Part shown: positions 44,164 to 54,888 of the stretch, piece by piece
Layout of the letters: the number at the start of each line of letters is the position of its first letter
Position numbering within the stretch: the first letter of the stretch is position 1
Assembly: GCF_031460495.1 (NCBI RefSeq)
Contig: NZ_JAVKTS010000004.1
Coordinates: 62,001 to 126,000, forward strand
DNA length: 64,000 nucleotides
Direction: 5' to 3'
From: Tissierella sp.
GTDB lineage: Bacteria; Bacillota; Clostridia; Tissierellales; Tissierellaceae
Translations under genes and position numbers: made by a program
The notes under the pieces: generated by a model
What the model saw: the letters and a program-made list of their open reading frames with translations, nothing else
Databases searched by the model: none
What the model was told of the DNA's origin: nothing

Positions 44164-45135
44164 TTGACTAATAATATAGAAGAAAACAGCATTGTAATAG
44201 AAAATGAAAATATAGTTAGAGAAATATTTGGGGATTTTGATGAGAATATAAATTTAATCAAGGATGAATTAAATATAGACATTGCAATTAGAGAAGGGGA
44301 AATCAAACTATATGGTGAGAGAGTATCTATAGACTTAGGAGAAAAACTGATTTATAATTTAATAGAGATAGTTAAGACCCAAAAAAAACTTGACAAACAA
44401 GACTTAAGGTATTCTATGCAATTGATTTTAGAAGGTCAAGGAGATTATGTAAAAGAATTATTAAAGGAAGTAGTATGTGTAACAGCATCTGGCAAGAGTA
44501 TTAAGCCAAAGACATTAGGTCAGAAAAGATATTTAGATGCAATAAAGAAAAATGATATAGTATTTGGAATTGGACCTGCAGGTACCGGAAAGACATATTT
44601 AGCTGTGGCTATGGCAGTCCAGGCATTTAAAAATAGAGAAGTAAGTAGGATAATTCTCACGAGACCTGCAGTAGAGGCTGGTGAAAGCTTGGGATTTTTA
44701 CCTGGGGACTTACAAGAAAAGGTAGATCCATATCTAAGACCTATATATGATGCTTTATTCGATATACTAGGTACAGAATCATATTTAAGGTATATGGAGA
44801 AAGGTATGATTGAAATAGCCCCATTAGCATATATGAGAGGGAGGACATTAGATTCTGCCTATGTTATATTGGATGAGGCACAAAACACTACAAATGAACA
44901 AATGAAAATGTTTCTAACAAGACTTGGCTTTGGTTCAAAAGCAATTATAACAGGAGATATTACACAAGTTGATCTACCTAAAGGAAAAGAATCAGGGTTA
45001 AAAACTATAACAAAGATATTGAATAATGTAAAAGGCATAGACTTTATATATTTAATGAAAAATGATATAGTAAGGCATCCTTTAGTTCAAAGAATTATTG
45101 AAGCCTACGACAAGTTTGAAAATACTAAAGTGTAA
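44164..45135 (+). CDS. phoH: PhoH family ATPase
   Basis: A 323-residue P-loop protein with Walker A GPAGTGKTYLA, RPAVEAGESLGFLPGD and VILDEAQNTTNEQMKMFLTRLG (Walker B and following). An N-terminal KH-like segment precedes the ATPase. It starts at TTG two bases after yqfD, behind GGGGAGGA. A link to RNA metabolism or ribosome biogenesis is inferred from its constant association with ybeY. Confidence 0.94.
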   Translation: MTNNIEENSIVIENENIVREIFGDFDENINLIKDELNIDIAIREGEIKLYGERVSIDLGEKLIYNLIEIVKTQKKLDKQDLRYSMQLILEGQGDYVKELLKEVVCVTASGKSIKPKTLGQKRYLDAIKKNDIVFGIGPAGTGKTYLAVAMAVQAFKNREVSRIILTRPAVEAGESLGFLPGDLQEKVDPYLRPIYDALFDILGTESYLRYMEKGMIEIAPLAYMRGRTLDSAYVILDEAQNTTNEQMKMFLTRLGFGSKAIITGDITQVDLPKGKESGLKTITKILNNVKGIDFIYLMKNDIVRHPLVQRIIEAYDKFENTKV

Positions 45136-45154
45136 CCCATAAGGGGGGAGACCT

Positions 45155-47209
45155 ATGGATTTTAAAAAATTAATATCTACAAGAAATAAAAGACTATATA
45201 ATGGGTTGTTGATTTTGTTTTTTACAGCAATCCTTTTTTTTATAACAATTCATAAATTAGAGACCAATAAACTAAGCCTAAGGATTGGAGATATTGCGCC
45301 TTCTACCATTAGGTCTACAAAGGAATTAGAAGATAAACATATTACTGAAAAACTAAAGGCGGAGGCAATGAATAAAATAGAGCCAATATATAGGATATCT
45401 CCTTCTATACAGATGGTTATGAAAAATAACATTAAGGATTTCTTAGATACAACAAGAGATATCAAGGCTCAAGATAGTATTAGCTTCAATAAAAAGGCAG
45501 AGCTGTTATTGGAAAATCAAAGTCTTGGACTTGAGTCAAAAGAAGTTTCAATTGCACTTAAAATGGACTACAAAGCTTTAAACAGTTTTGAAAATATTTT
45601 ATGGGATTTAATTAATCAAGTAATGGGAAATGGAATCAAAGAAACTGAACTTGAATATGAGAAGGAAAACCTAGTAAAAACATTTGATTCTTTAGATATG
45701 AAAAAAGAAGAAAAGGAACTAGGTTTAGCACTATTTAACGCTACTATAAATTCAAATGAGTTTTTGGACAAGACAGAAACCCAAAGAAAGAAAGAAGAAG
45801 CTGCAAATAAAATAGAAACAGTAATTATAAATGAAGATGAAATCATAGCATTCCAAGGTTCAGTAATTACAGAGAGAGAACTTCACTTAATTGATGAAGC
45901 TGGATTGTTAAAAGGTGATAATAACCTTCCTATAAGTATGATTATTGGAATAATACTACTCTTATTACTAGGTTTATCAATTATCATAGGATATATATAT
46001 TTCTTTAACAAGGAAATATTATATAATAATCGTTTATTAATTATGTTAATTATAGTTATTTTAACTATCATAATATCCAAGGCATTATATTCCCTATCTC
46101 CTTATATTATGCCTGTAGCAGCAGCATCACTATTAATATCTATGCTTATTGATCCAAAGTTAGCATTATTGGTTAATATATTCTTGTCCTTTTATTTGGG
46201 TTTTGTTCTCAAATTGGACAATAGTATAGTTATTATGCATATTGTATCAGGTAGCATTGGGGCTATTATTGCTATTAGACAAGAACAAAGACATTATATT
46301 TTACTAAATGGTTTAATAATTGGAGTAATTAATTTGTTGACTTTAGGAGCTGTTGGATTAGCAGAGGGGTCAAGAGGAATAAATTCCTTTTTAGAAGGGA
46401 ACTACAGCTTGTTAAATGGTATTATAGCTGCCATGATAACTTTAGGTTCTTTACCAATTTGGGAAAATATATTTTCTGTATTAACTCCATTAAAATTATT
46501 AGAATTATCAAATCCAAACCAACCTTTGCTAAAGAAATTACTTCTAGAAGCTCCAGGGACATATCACCATAGTATATTAGTAGGCAACTTATCTGAAGCA
46601 GCAGCAGAGGCAATATCAGCCAATCCTCTTATTACTAGAGTGGGCTCTTATTATCATGATATTGGAAAAACAATTAGACCATATTATTTTGCAGAAAATC
46701 AATTTGGCATGGAAAATCCTCATAATAAGCTACAGCCAATGCAAAGTACTGCTATAATAACATCACATACAACTGATGGAATTGTACTGGGAAAAGAGGG
46801 AAAATTACCAAAAGAAATACTAGATATTATAGATCAGCATCATGGGGATACACCTGTTGCCTATTTTTATTATAAGGCTAAGGAATTAGATAATGATATA
46901 AATATGTCAATGGATGAATTTAGGTATAAAGGCAAGAAGCCACAGACCAAAGAAGCGGCAATAGTTATGTTGGCAGATTCATCAGAAGCAGCAGTAAGGT
47001 CAATTAAAGACCTTACAAAGGAAAAAATTGAGGATATGGTGAGGAAAGTAGTAGAAGGTAAAGTAAAGGATGGTCAGTTAGATGAATGCAATGTTACATT
47101 GAAAGAGATTGAAATAATCATTAAATCCTTTATTAATGTACTAACTGGAATATACCATGATAGAATAGAATATCCAAATATTGAAATTAAATCGGAGGCA
47201 TCTGAATAA
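45155..47209 (+). CDS. pgpH: 7TM-HD family cyclic-di-AMP phosphodiesterase (PgpH/YqfF)
   Basis: A 684-residue protein: N-terminal helix, extracytoplasmic sensor domain (residues 45-270), seven helices (about 260-450) and a cytoplasmic HD domain. The HD residues lie in APGTYHHSILVGNLSEAAAEAI and YYHDIGK. Characterised PgpH proteins hydrolyse c-di-AMP to pApA. The start is ATG behind GGGGGGAG. It ends one base into ybeY. Confidence 0.93.
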   Translation: MDFKKLISTRNKRLYNGLLILFFTAILFFITIHKLETNKLSLRIGDIAPSTIRSTKELEDKHITEKLKAEAMNKIEPIYRISPSIQMVMKNNIKDFLDTTRDIKAQDSISFNKKAELLLENQSLGLESKEVSIALKMDYKALNSFENILWDLINQVMGNGIKETELEYEKENLVKTFDSLDMKKEEKELGLALFNATINSNEFLDKTETQRKKEEAANKIETVIINEDEIIAFQGSVITERELHLIDEAGLLKGDNNLPISMIIGIILLLLLGLSIIIGYIYFFNKEILYNNRLLIMLIIVILTIIISKALYSLSPYIMPVAAASLLISMLIDPKLALLVNIFLSFYLGFVLKLDNSIVIMHIVSGSIGAIIAIRQEQRHYILLNGLIIGVINLLTLGAVGLAEGSRGINSFLEGNYSLLNGIIAAMITLGSLPIWENIFSVLTPLKLLELSNPNQPLLKKLLLEAPGTYHHSILVGNLSEAAAEAISANPLITRVGSYYHDIGKTIRPYYFAENQFGMENPHNKLQPMQSTAIITSHTTDGIVLGKEGKLPKEILDIIDQHHGDTPVAYFYYKAKELDNDINMSMDEFRYKGKKPQTKEAAIVMLADSSEAAVRSIKDLTKEKIEDMVRKVVEGKVKDGQLDECNVTLKEIEIIIKSFINVLTGIYHDRIEYPNIEIKSEASE

Positions 47210-47673
47210 TGGAAATTTACATTGATAATAGACAAAATAAAGTAGTTATTGATGAAGAAATTAGTGTTATAATAGAAAAAGTTATAAAAGAAGTTTTAAT
47301 TTTTGAAAATCAATCCTTAGACTGTGAAGTAAGCGTTTCTTTTGTTGATAATGAAGAAATTACAGTATTAAATAGAGATTATAGAAATGTTGATAGAGAA
47401 ACAGATGTATTATCATTTCCTATGGATAATGATTTTTTTCAAATGGGTCCTGTTTTACTAGGGGATATAATCATTTCAGTTGAAAAGGCTTTAGAGCAAG
47501 CTGAAGACTTTGGTCATTCTTTATATAGAGAAATAGCTTATTTAACAGCTCATAGTATGTTTCACTTATTAGAATATGATCATATGGAGGATGAAGAAAA
47601 AACTTTGATGAGAGAAAAAGAGAAAGAAATCATGAAGACAATAGGGATATTCAAAGGTTTTAAGGAGGAGTAG
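47209..47673 (+). CDS. ybeY: Endoribonuclease YbeY
   Basis: A 154-residue rRNA maturation factor. The zinc motif H-x3-H-x5-H reads HSMFHLLEYDH, where the common form is HGxLHLxGYDH, with Ser and Glu in place of the two glycines. NRDYRNVDRETDVLSFPM is typical. It overlaps the pgpH stop by one base. Confidence 0.94.
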   Translation: MEIYIDNRQNKVVIDEEISVIIEKVIKEVLIFENQSLDCEVSVSFVDNEEITVLNRDYRNVDRETDVLSFPMDNDFFQMGPVLLGDIIISVEKALEQAEDFGHSLYREIAYLTAHSMFHLLEYDHMEDEEKTLMREKEKEIMKTIGIFKGFKEE

Positions 47674-47677
47674 AAGA

Positions 47678-48382
47678 ATGAATAAAAGAAATCTCATAGA
47701 AAGCTTTAACTATGCAGTATCAGGAATTATCATTGCACTAAAAACAGAAAAAAACATGAGGATACATTATCTGATTGCTCTACTAGTTATTGCTTTAAGT
47801 CTTTTATTTGATTTTTCTAGAACAGAGTTTTTACTTTTACTTTTTGCTATATCCTTAGTTGTAGTAGCGGAAATGATAAATACTGCACTTGAGAGGGTAG
47901 TGGATTTAATCACTGAAGAATATCATCCATTAGCTCGTTTAGTAAAGGATGTAGCTGCTGGAGCAGTTCTTATTGCAGCTATAAACTCTATAGTAGTGGG
48001 ATATCTTCTTTTCTTTGATAGATTAAATGCTTTTTCTGGGCTGCTATTATTTAAGATTAGGAATTCACCTCCCCACCTTACATTCGTTGCTATATTAATA
48101 GTCATTATATTAACTGTAGGTCTTAAGGCAGTATTTTATAAAGGTAGAGGGACTCATTTTCAGGGTGGGACAGTAAGTGGTCATTCAGCATTAGCATTTT
48201 GTGTGGCAACAATAATATCTTTTTTATCAAAGAATACTTTAGTCACCACATTAAGCTATGGATTAGCGGTTCTAGTTGGAGAAAGTAGGATCGAGGGAAA
48301 AATTCACACTTTTCCAGAGGTATTATCTGGTGGAATATTAGGTAGTTTAATAGGTATATTAGTGTTTCAAATCATAGGATAA
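47678..48382 (+). CDS. dgkA: Undecaprenol/diacylglycerol kinase fused to a PAP2-like domain
   Basis: A 234-residue protein with two parts. Residues 1-115 are a DgkA-type lipid kinase (KTEKNMRIHYLIALLVIAL, EMINTALERVVDLI, VKDVAAGAVLIAA). Residues 120-234 resemble the PAP2 phosphatase fold, with GGTVSGHSALAF for PSGH and SRIEGKIHTFPE for the third motif, where the usual Asp is Glu. Such a fusion could both phosphorylate undecaprenol and dephosphorylate a lipid pyrophosphate for recycling. Whether the PAP2 half is active is uncertain. It lies in the ybeY-dgkA-era order. Confidence 0.88.
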   Translation: MNKRNLIESFNYAVSGIIIALKTEKNMRIHYLIALLVIALSLLFDFSRTEFLLLLFAISLVVVAEMINTALERVVDLITEEYHPLARLVKDVAAGAVLIAAINSIVVGYLLFFDRLNAFSGLLLFKIRNSPPHLTFVAILIVIILTVGLKAVFYKGRGTHFQGGTVSGHSALAFCVATIISFLSKNTLVTTLSYGLAVLVGESRIEGKIHTFPEVLSGGILGSLIGILVFQIIG

Positions 48383-48394
48383 GGGGGCAGCAAA

Positions 48395-49435
48395 TTGAAA
48401 CTAAAGTCAATTATAATAATAGCAATTTTAATAGCAATAATTGGAACAGCTTGTAAAAAGGACTCAGTAGATGAACCAGTTGTAGTAGATAAGGAAACAG
48501 AAGTAGAGGAAGAAATAGTTATAGAAGAATTACCTGTGAAAGAAGGTATACCGTCACCTCTTAGTGGAATTTATTCTCCTGAAGCAAAAGTCAATAGGAG
48601 GCCAATTGCAATTATGTTTGACAATCATCATCGTGCAAGATGGCAAGCAGGCTTAAAAGATGCTGAAATAGTATATGAATTTTTAGTAGAAGCTCCTTAC
48701 ACAAGATATATGGGTATATATCTTGTAAATGAACCAGAATCCATTGGACCTATTAGATCTGCTAGACCTTATTTTATCACTACGGCATTAGAATATGATG
48801 GAATTTATGTACATGTGGGAGGAAGCGCCCAGGCTTTATCGGATGTAAAATCTTTAAAACTTGCTGATATTGACGGATTAAGTAGCTCCAACAAGGTATT
48901 TTGGAGAAAGTCTCATAAAAAGGCTCCTAATAACTTATATTCAAGTACAGAAGCTCTGAGAAAGACTCAAGAAGAAAGAAAATTCAAAGATACTGGTGAT
49001 TATATTCCTTTTAAATTCAAAGAAGATGAATCTCCCATAGAAGGTAATATAGCTAATAAACTTACAATTATATATAGAAAAAACAACACAACTGAGTATA
49101 ACTATGATGAAGAGAAGAAAATATATACAAGGACTAAGGATGGAGAATTGCATATAGATGAGATAGATTCAACTCCAATTATAGCTAAGAATATTATAAT
49201 CCAAGAAGCAAAGACTAAAGTATTAGATAAGGAAGGCAGGTTAGAAATTCAATTAATAGGAGAGGGGAAAGGGAAATACATAACCCATGGAAAAGTAACA
49301 GAAATTCAATGGGTAAAAGAATCAAGAAAAGCAAAAACTATATATAAGACTCTAGATGGTGAAGAACTAATATTAAATCCAGGTATTACATGGATACAAG
49401 TAATAGAGCCAAAAACAGAAGTTATATTTGAATAG
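48395..49435 (+). CDS. DUF3048 lipoprotein (YerB type)
   Basis: A 346-residue secreted protein. It starts at TTG behind GGGGG. The signal sequence KLKSIIIIAILIAIIGTAC ends in a lipobox-like GTAC, followed by an acidic linker and the DUF3048 domain (PIAIMFDNHHRARWQAGL, YEFLVEAPYTRYMGIYL, GPIRSARPYF). The conserved acidic and Arg residues suggest an enzymatic fold, but no activity is known for certain. Confidence 0.88.
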   Translation: MKLKSIIIIAILIAIIGTACKKDSVDEPVVVDKETEVEEEIVIEELPVKEGIPSPLSGIYSPEAKVNRRPIAIMFDNHHRARWQAGLKDAEIVYEFLVEAPYTRYMGIYLVNEPESIGPIRSARPYFITTALEYDGIYVHVGGSAQALSDVKSLKLADIDGLSSSNKVFWRKSHKKAPNNLYSSTEALRKTQEERKFKDTGDYIPFKFKEDESPIEGNIANKLTIIYRKNNTTEYNYDEEKKIYTRTKDGELHIDEIDSTPIIAKNIIIQEAKTKVLDKEGRLEIQLIGEGKGKYITHGKVTEIQWVKESRKAKTIYKTLDGEELILNPGITWIQVIEPKTEVIFE

Positions 49436-49529
49436 TTATCAATAAGCCAACATAATTAAGAATTCAAATTTCTCTTCTAATTTTCAATTTAAAATTTGTG
49501 GGCTAATCCCATGCAGGAGGAGGTATTTT

Positions 49530-49949
49530 ATGAATAAAAAAGAATTAATAAAAAAGGCATTAGAAGCTCAAAAGATGGCATATGTTCCATATTCTAAGTT
49601 TCGTGTTGGAGCTGCTTTAATCACAGATGAAGATGAAGTATTTACTGGTTGTAATATAGAGATAGCATCGTATTCTCCTACTTTATGTGCAGAGAGAACT
49701 GCGATTTTCAAGGCAGTATCAGAAGGTCATAAAAAAATTAAAACTATAGCAATTGTAGGGGATTCAGATTTTACTTATCCTTGTGGAGTATGTAGACAAG
49801 TGATTAGGGAATTTGGCAAGGATGCTACAGTTATTATTGCTAATTCAGAAGATGACTATAGAGAGTATAAATTAGAAGAACTACTGCCACATAGTTTTGG
49901 ACCAGAGGATTTAGATCTTAATAATACTAGGAGCGATGAGAATGTATAA
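49530..49949 (+). CDS. cdd: Cytidine deaminase
   Basis: A 139-residue zinc enzyme that deaminates cytidine and deoxycytidine. The zinc and proton-shuttle motifs are CAERTAIFKA and PCGVCRQVIREF, with YVPYSKFRVGAAL at the start. GGAGGAGG precedes the ATG. Its last 8 bases overlap era. Confidence 0.95.
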   Translation: MNKKELIKKALEAQKMAYVPYSKFRVGAALITDEDEVFTGCNIEIASYSPTLCAERTAIFKAVSEGHKKIKTIAIVGDSDFTYPCGVCRQVIREFGKDATVIIANSEDDYREYKLEELLPHSFGPEDLDLNNTRSDENV

Positions 49950-50826
49950 ATCAGGATTTGTAACAGTTATAGGAAGGCCCAATGTAGGAAAATCCACTTT
50001 GCTTAATCAGGTAATTGGGGAAAAAATATCAATAATTTCAGACAAACCACAGACTACAAGAAATAAAATCCAGTTAGTATATACTGAAGAAAATTGCCAG
50101 ATAGTATTTCTTGATACACCAGGTATACAAATGCCTAAAAATAAACTAGGTGAGTATATGCTAAAGATTTCAAGGAGTACATTAGAAGAGGTTGATGTAG
50201 TTACATTTATGGTTGATGATAGCTTAGAAATTGGAGCAATGGATAGTATGATAATTGAAGATATTAGAAAAATATCTACTCCTATTGTTCTATTGATTAA
50301 TAAAACCGATAGACTTAATGAAGAGGAGATATTAAAGTTAATTGATAAATATAATAAAATGGATTTATTCAAAGAGATAATACCTATTTCTGCCATGAAT
50401 AATGACAATATAGATAGATATATTGAAGTCCTAAGAGCTATGGTACCAGAAGGCCCTCAATATTTTCCTGAAGATATGATTACAGATCAACCAGAACGTT
50501 TTATTATATCTGAAATAATAAGGGAAAAAGCACTCTTAAATTTAGATGAAGAGGTTCCCCATGGAATATATGTAGAAATAGATGCTGTAAAAGAAAGAGC
50601 TAACAAAAACATTATAGATGTATTTGCTAATATATATTGTGAAAAAGAATCCCATAAGGGTATAGTAATTGGGAAGAACGGAGCAAAATTAAAAGAAATT
50701 GGACAAAGAGCAAGAGAAGATATAGAAGCATTGATGGATACTAAGATAAATCTTCAGCTTTGGGTTAAGGTAGAGAAAAACTGGAGAGAACGTGACAATA
50801 AAGTAAAATACTTTGGATATAAATAA
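49942..50826 (+). CDS. era: GTPase Era
   Basis: A 294-residue GTPase of 30S assembly with GRPNVGKSTLLNQ (G1), DTPGIQ (G3), NKTD (G4) and a C-terminal KH domain (GIVIGKNGAKLKEIGQRAREDIE). ATG 49936 is also in frame, but AGGAG at 49929-49933 is too close to it and suits ATG 49942. Confidence 0.96.
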   Translation: MYKSGFVTVIGRPNVGKSTLLNQVIGEKISIISDKPQTTRNKIQLVYTEENCQIVFLDTPGIQMPKNKLGEYMLKISRSTLEEVDVVTFMVDDSLEIGAMDSMIIEDIRKISTPIVLLINKTDRLNEEEILKLIDKYNKMDLFKEIIPISAMNNDNIDRYIEVLRAMVPEGPQYFPEDMITDQPERFIISEIIREKALLNLDEEVPHGIYVEIDAVKERANKNIIDVFANIYCEKESHKGIVIGKNGAKLKEIGQRAREDIEALMDTKINLQLWVKVEKNWRERDNKVKYFGYK

Positions 50827-50839
50827 TTAGGGTAAAGAT

Positions 50840-51580
50840 ATGTTAAAAACTGAAGGAATAGTACTCAAAGAAATGAGATACAAGGATACATCTAAAATAT
50901 TAAATGTATATACAAATAGATATGGTAAAATTACGATTTTAGCAAGAGGAGCATATAAACCCAGATCTAGAATAATAGCTAATACACAACCATTTTCTTA
51001 TAATGAATATCAGCTATATAGAGGTAAGAGTTTCTTTTACCTTAATCAGGGAGATATAATCGACTCTTTTTATTCCATTAGAGAAAATATGGAGAGAATA
51101 ACATTAGGTTCCTATATGCTAGAGCTAGTTGATAAATCAATACCAGAAGAACAAGAAAACCTAAAACTCTTTATGCTCTTTAAAAAAGGGTTAGAAGTTC
51201 TCAGCACTTTAGATAAAGATTATCTAAAATTTATCTTAGCATACGAGCTGAAATTTATATCTTTTTTAGGATATAAACCATATTTAGACAGATGTGTAAT
51301 ATGTGGAAATACAGATTTAAAAAAAATTAAGTTTAGCATATTAGAGGGTGGAATAGTTTGTTCTAATTGTATTGATATGAGTTCCAACAGTACCTATATA
51401 AATACAGCTATGGTTAAAATAATGTATGATTTATTATATACACCTTTAGAAAAAGCTGGAGAAATAATAGCTGCAAAAGAATCATTGCTTAAATTGCATG
51501 ATATCATAGTAGAATATATATTATATAACATAGATAGAAAAATGTTTAATTCACTAAATCTAATGAAATATCTAATATAG
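50840..51580 (+). CDS. recO: DNA repair protein RecO
   Basis: A 246-residue RecFOR component. It has an N-terminal OB fold (EGIVLKEMRYKDTSKILNVYTNRYGKITILARGAYKP) and a zinc-finger-like C-x2-C ... C-x2-C (CVICGN, CSNC). It loads RecA on SSB-coated DNA. The era-recO-glyQ order is standard. Confidence 0.94.
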   Translation: MLKTEGIVLKEMRYKDTSKILNVYTNRYGKITILARGAYKPRSRIIANTQPFSYNEYQLYRGKSFFYLNQGDIIDSFYSIRENMERITLGSYMLELVDKSIPEEQENLKLFMLFKKGLEVLSTLDKDYLKFILAYELKFISFLGYKPYLDRCVICGNTDLKKIKFSILEGGIVCSNCIDMSSNSTYINTAMVKIMYDLLYTPLEKAGEIIAAKESLLKLHDIIVEYILYNIDRKMFNSLNLMKYLI

Positions 51581-51605
51581 TATAATATATTTAAGTACTA
51601 TATAC

Positions 51606-51634
51606 TTGACAAAAAAATCAAATTTTGCTAAATT
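51606..51634 (+). promoter_or_regulatory. Promoter of the glyQS T-box leader
   Basis: TTGACA (51606-51611) and TAAATT (51629-51634), 17-base spacer. A TATAAT at 51634-51639 is also present but too far away. Confidence 0.6.
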
Positions 51635-51640
51635 ATAATT

Positions 51641-51852
51641 CACAGATAAAATGTATTAACATACGATGATGAAGAAAAAATCATATGTAATTATTAAAGA
51701 GAGTCTAGAATGGTGAGAGCTGGATATAATTATTATAGATGAAAGGCACTTCGGAGTATACTTTATTAAGCGAATACCTTGTAATAAGGTATTAAATAGG
51801 GTGGAACCGCGGAAGTAACCTTTCGTCCCTATAGGGATGTAGAGGTTTTTTT
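51641..51852 (+). ncRNA. Glycine T-box riboswitch
   Basis: The leader before glyQ has the T-box sequence AGGGTGGAACCGCGG (51798-51812), which pairs with the uncharged tRNA end. A stem I distal motif GGTGAGAGC lies near 51711, followed by a likely specifier GGC (51745-51747) for glycine. It ends in a terminator stem (about 51817-51844) with a T8 run. Uncharged tRNA-Gly should favour the antiterminator and switch on glyQS. Confidence 0.92.
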
Positions 51853-51886
51853 GTTTCCACAAATTGTATAATAGGGAGGTTTTTAT

Positions 51887-52774
51887 ATGTATTTTCAGGA
51901 TTTAATGCTGAAATTACTAGATTATTGGGGAAGTAAAGGATGCACTATATTAGAACCTTATGATACGGAAAAAGGTGCTGGAACTATGAGTCCACATACT
52001 TTTCTAAGGTCCCTTGGACCAGAACCATGGAAGGTAGTATATATAGAGCCTTCAAGAAGACCTGCAGATGCTAGATATGGGCAAAATCCAAATCGTGTTT
52101 ATCAACATCACCAACTTCAAGTTATTCTTAAACCTTCGCCAGATGAAGTTCAAGAAATGTACTTGGATAGTTTAAGGGCAATAGGTATAGACCCTTTAAA
52201 ACATGATATCAGATTTGTTGAGGATAATTGGGAAGCACCAACTCTGGGCGCCTGGGGCTTAGGATGGGAAGTATGGTTAGATGGTATGGAAATTACACAG
52301 TTTACATATTTCCAACAAGTGGGTAGCATTAACTGTGAACTGGAGTCTGCAGAACTAACCTATGGATTAGAAAGAATAGCAATGTATCTACAAGATGTAG
52401 ATAATATATTTGATATAAAATGGAACAAGAATTTGACCTATGGGGACATCTTTAATAAAGCTGAATATGAGCATTCAGTTTATAGTTTTGAGAGGGCAGA
52501 TGTTAATGTTCTTAAGGGATTATTCAACACTTATGAAGAAGAAGCAAAAAAAACACTAGAGGATGATCTTGTGCTACCAAGCTATGATTATGTACTTAAG
52601 TGTTCTCATACATTTAATGTACTAGACGCAAGGGGTGCCATATCCGTATCTGAGAGGACAAATTATATAGGAAGAGTAAGAAATTTAGCTAGGTTGGTAG
52701 CATCAAAATATATTGAGCAAAGAAAAGAAATGGGATATCCTCTAATAAAAAAGGAGGGTTATGATAATGAGTAA
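51887..52774 (+). CDS. glyQ: Glycyl-tRNA synthetase alpha subunit
   Basis: A 295-residue catalytic subunit ([49 protein letters not shown]-type motif 2, [11 protein letters not shown]). It forms an alpha2beta2 enzyme with GlyS. It follows the T-box terminator and GGGAGG, and overlaps glyS by 8 bases. Confidence 0.97.
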   Translation: MYFQDLMLKLLDYWGSKGCTILEPYDTEKGAGTMSPHTFLRSLGPEPWKVVYIEPSRRPADARYGQNPNRVYQHHQLQVILKPSPDEVQEMYLDSLRAIGIDPLKHDIRFVEDNWEAPTLGAWGLGWEVWLDGMEITQFTYFQQVGSINCELESAELTYGLERIAMYLQDVDNIFDIKWNKNLTYGDIFNKAEYEHSVYSFERADVNVLKGLFNTYEEEAKKTLEDDLVLPSYDYVLKCSHTFNVLDARGAISVSERTNYIGRVRNLARLVASKYIEQRKEMGYPLIKKEGYDNE

Positions 52775-54845
52775 ATGTTATTTACTTGAAATAGGTGTAG
52801 AAGAACTTCCAGCAAGGCTTGTTGGGGATGCTCTAGAACAATTGAAATCCAATACTAAGGATTTAATGAAAGAAGAAAGAATTTGTTATGAAAATATAAA
52901 GCTATATTCCACACCAAGAAGATTAACCTTAATAATTGAAGGCTTAGAAGATATACAACAAAATTTGAAGGAAAAAGTAAAGGGACCTACTAAAAGAATT
53001 GCTTTTGATCAAGATGACAATCCTACTAAGGCATTATTAGGGTTTATGAGAGGGCAAGGAATAGATATAGCATCCATTTATGTAGAAGTATTTAATGAGG
53101 AAGAATATGTATATGCAGATGTTGTAAAAGAAGGGAAAACCATAGAGCATATATTAAGTGAAAATATGCCTAATATTATCAAATCAATTAATTTTCCTAA
53201 GTCCATGAGATGGGGCGGGAAAAACATTAAATTTGCAAGACCTATTAGATGGTTAATTTCATTATTAGATGATAAAGTAGTACCATTTGATTTAGAAGGT
53301 ATTGAAGCATCTAACATTACCAAAGGCCATAGATTTTTAGGAAGTAGTAGTATAGAGATATATAATGTAAATGAATATATGGATAAATTGAGAGAGAATT
53401 ATGTAATAGTAGATCAAGAAGAGAGAAAAGAGATTATAAAATATGGCTCAGAAAGACTTGCCAAGGAAAAAGGCGGGAATTTACTTCAGGATGATAATCT
53501 TTTAGATGAGGTAACTAATATAGTTGAATATCCTACTCCAATCATTGGTAAGATTAAAGAAGAATATCTATCTTTACCAGTAGATGTGGTTGTTACGCCT
53601 ATGAAAGAACATTTAAGATTTTTCCCTGTCCTAGATGATAAAAAAAGACTTTTACCATACTTTATCACTGTAAGAAACGGAAATGAAGATTTTATAGAAG
53701 TCGTTATAAAAGGAAATGAAAAAGTTCTAGGTGCTAGATTAGAAGATGCAAAGTTTTTCTTTAAGGATGATATAAAAAAACCATTAGAGTCCTATGTAAT
53801 GGACTTAAAGAACATAGTGTTTCAAGAGAAATTAGGATCTTTATTTGATAAAACTAAGAGAGTACAAAAATTAGCGTATAAAATTGGTGGTTATCTTGAA
53901 GTTGGAGAAGAGACTGAGAAAAACATTGAGAGAGCTGGATATTTAGCTAAAGCAGATTTAGTTACAAAAATGGTTAGTGAATTTACAGAGCTACAGGGTA
54001 AAATAGGGATGGAATATGCAAAGGCATCTGATGAAAATGAAATAGTAAGCTTAGCTATATTTGAGCAATATTTACCAAGATTTGCTGGAGATGAACTTCC
54101 AACTACAACCGCTGGTTCTGTTCTTAGTATTGCTGATAAAATAGATACTATTGCAGGATTATTCGCTATTAATATTCATCCAACAGGATCTCAGGATCCA
54201 TTTGGCTTGAGAAGGCAAGCTTTGGGTATTATTAATATAATACTTGATAAAAAGCTTGATTTATCAATTAATGAAATTGTAGAAACAGCTCTATATATGT
54301 ATGTAGATGTAAATGGCTTAGCATTTGATTATAACAAAGTTAAAGATGAGATTATGGATTTCTTTATTGGACGAATAAGAAATATGTTCATGGATATTGG
54401 AATTAGATATGATATTGTAGATGCTGTATTAGGCACCAATGTGGATAATATCTATGACATGAAAATTAGAGCCAATAAATTAAACGAATGGCTTAAAAAA
54501 GAAGAATCTTCAGAAATATTATCAGCATTTAATAGGGTTTCCAATTTAGCAGAGAAAACAACATCATCTGAAGTGTTTAGAGATCTGTTAACTGAAGATG
54601 AAATTGAACTATATGAAAGCTTTAACAATGTTGAAGATAAAATTAGGAGTTCAATTGAGAAGAAAGAATATGATAAAGCATTAGATTATTTAGTCACATT
54701 AAAAGGGCCAATAGATAATTTCTTTAACCTAGTTATGGTAATGGTAGATGATGAAAAAATAAGAAACAATAGACTTGGTTTATTGAAAAAGATATATGAT
54801 TCTATGATGCAAATCTGTGATTTATCTAAGATAGTAAATAAATAG
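52767..54845 (+). CDS. glyS: Glycyl-tRNA synthetase beta subunit
   Basis: A 692-residue subunit ([32 protein letters not shown]-like [13 protein letters not shown]), with HD-like and C-terminal anticodon-binding regions. In-frame ATG 52761 is only 2 bases after GGAGGG, so ATG 52767 is chosen. Confidence 0.96.
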   Translation: MSKCYLLEIGVEELPARLVGDALEQLKSNTKDLMKEERICYENIKLYSTPRRLTLIIEGLEDIQQNLKEKVKGPTKRIAFDQDDNPTKALLGFMRGQGIDIASIYVEVFNEEEYVYADVVKEGKTIEHILSENMPNIIKSINFPKSMRWGGKNIKFARPIRWLISLLDDKVVPFDLEGIEASNITKGHRFLGSSSIEIYNVNEYMDKLRENYVIVDQEERKEIIKYGSERLAKEKGGNLLQDDNLLDEVTNIVEYPTPIIGKIKEEYLSLPVDVVVTPMKEHLRFFPVLDDKKRLLPYFITVRNGNEDFIEVVIKGNEKVLGARLEDAKFFFKDDIKKPLESYVMDLKNIVFQEKLGSLFDKTKRVQKLAYKIGGYLEVGEETEKNIERAGYLAKADLVTKMVSEFTELQGKIGMEYAKASDENEIVSLAIFEQYLPRFAGDELPTTTAGSVLSIADKIDTIAGLFAINIHPTGSQDPFGLRRQALGIINIILDKKLDLSINEIVETALYMYVDVNGLAFDYNKVKDEIMDFFIGRIRNMFMDIGIRYDIVDAVLGTNVDNIYDMKIRANKLNEWLKKEESSEILSAFNRVSNLAEKTTSSEVFRDLLTEDEIELYESFNNVEDKIRSSIEKKEYDKALDYLVTLKGPIDNFFNLVMVMVDDEKIRNNRLGLLKKIYDSMMQICDLSKIVNK

Positions 54846-54888
54846 GATTCAATATGTGTTCATAAATGTTCTTAGGGGGGTGAAGTCC

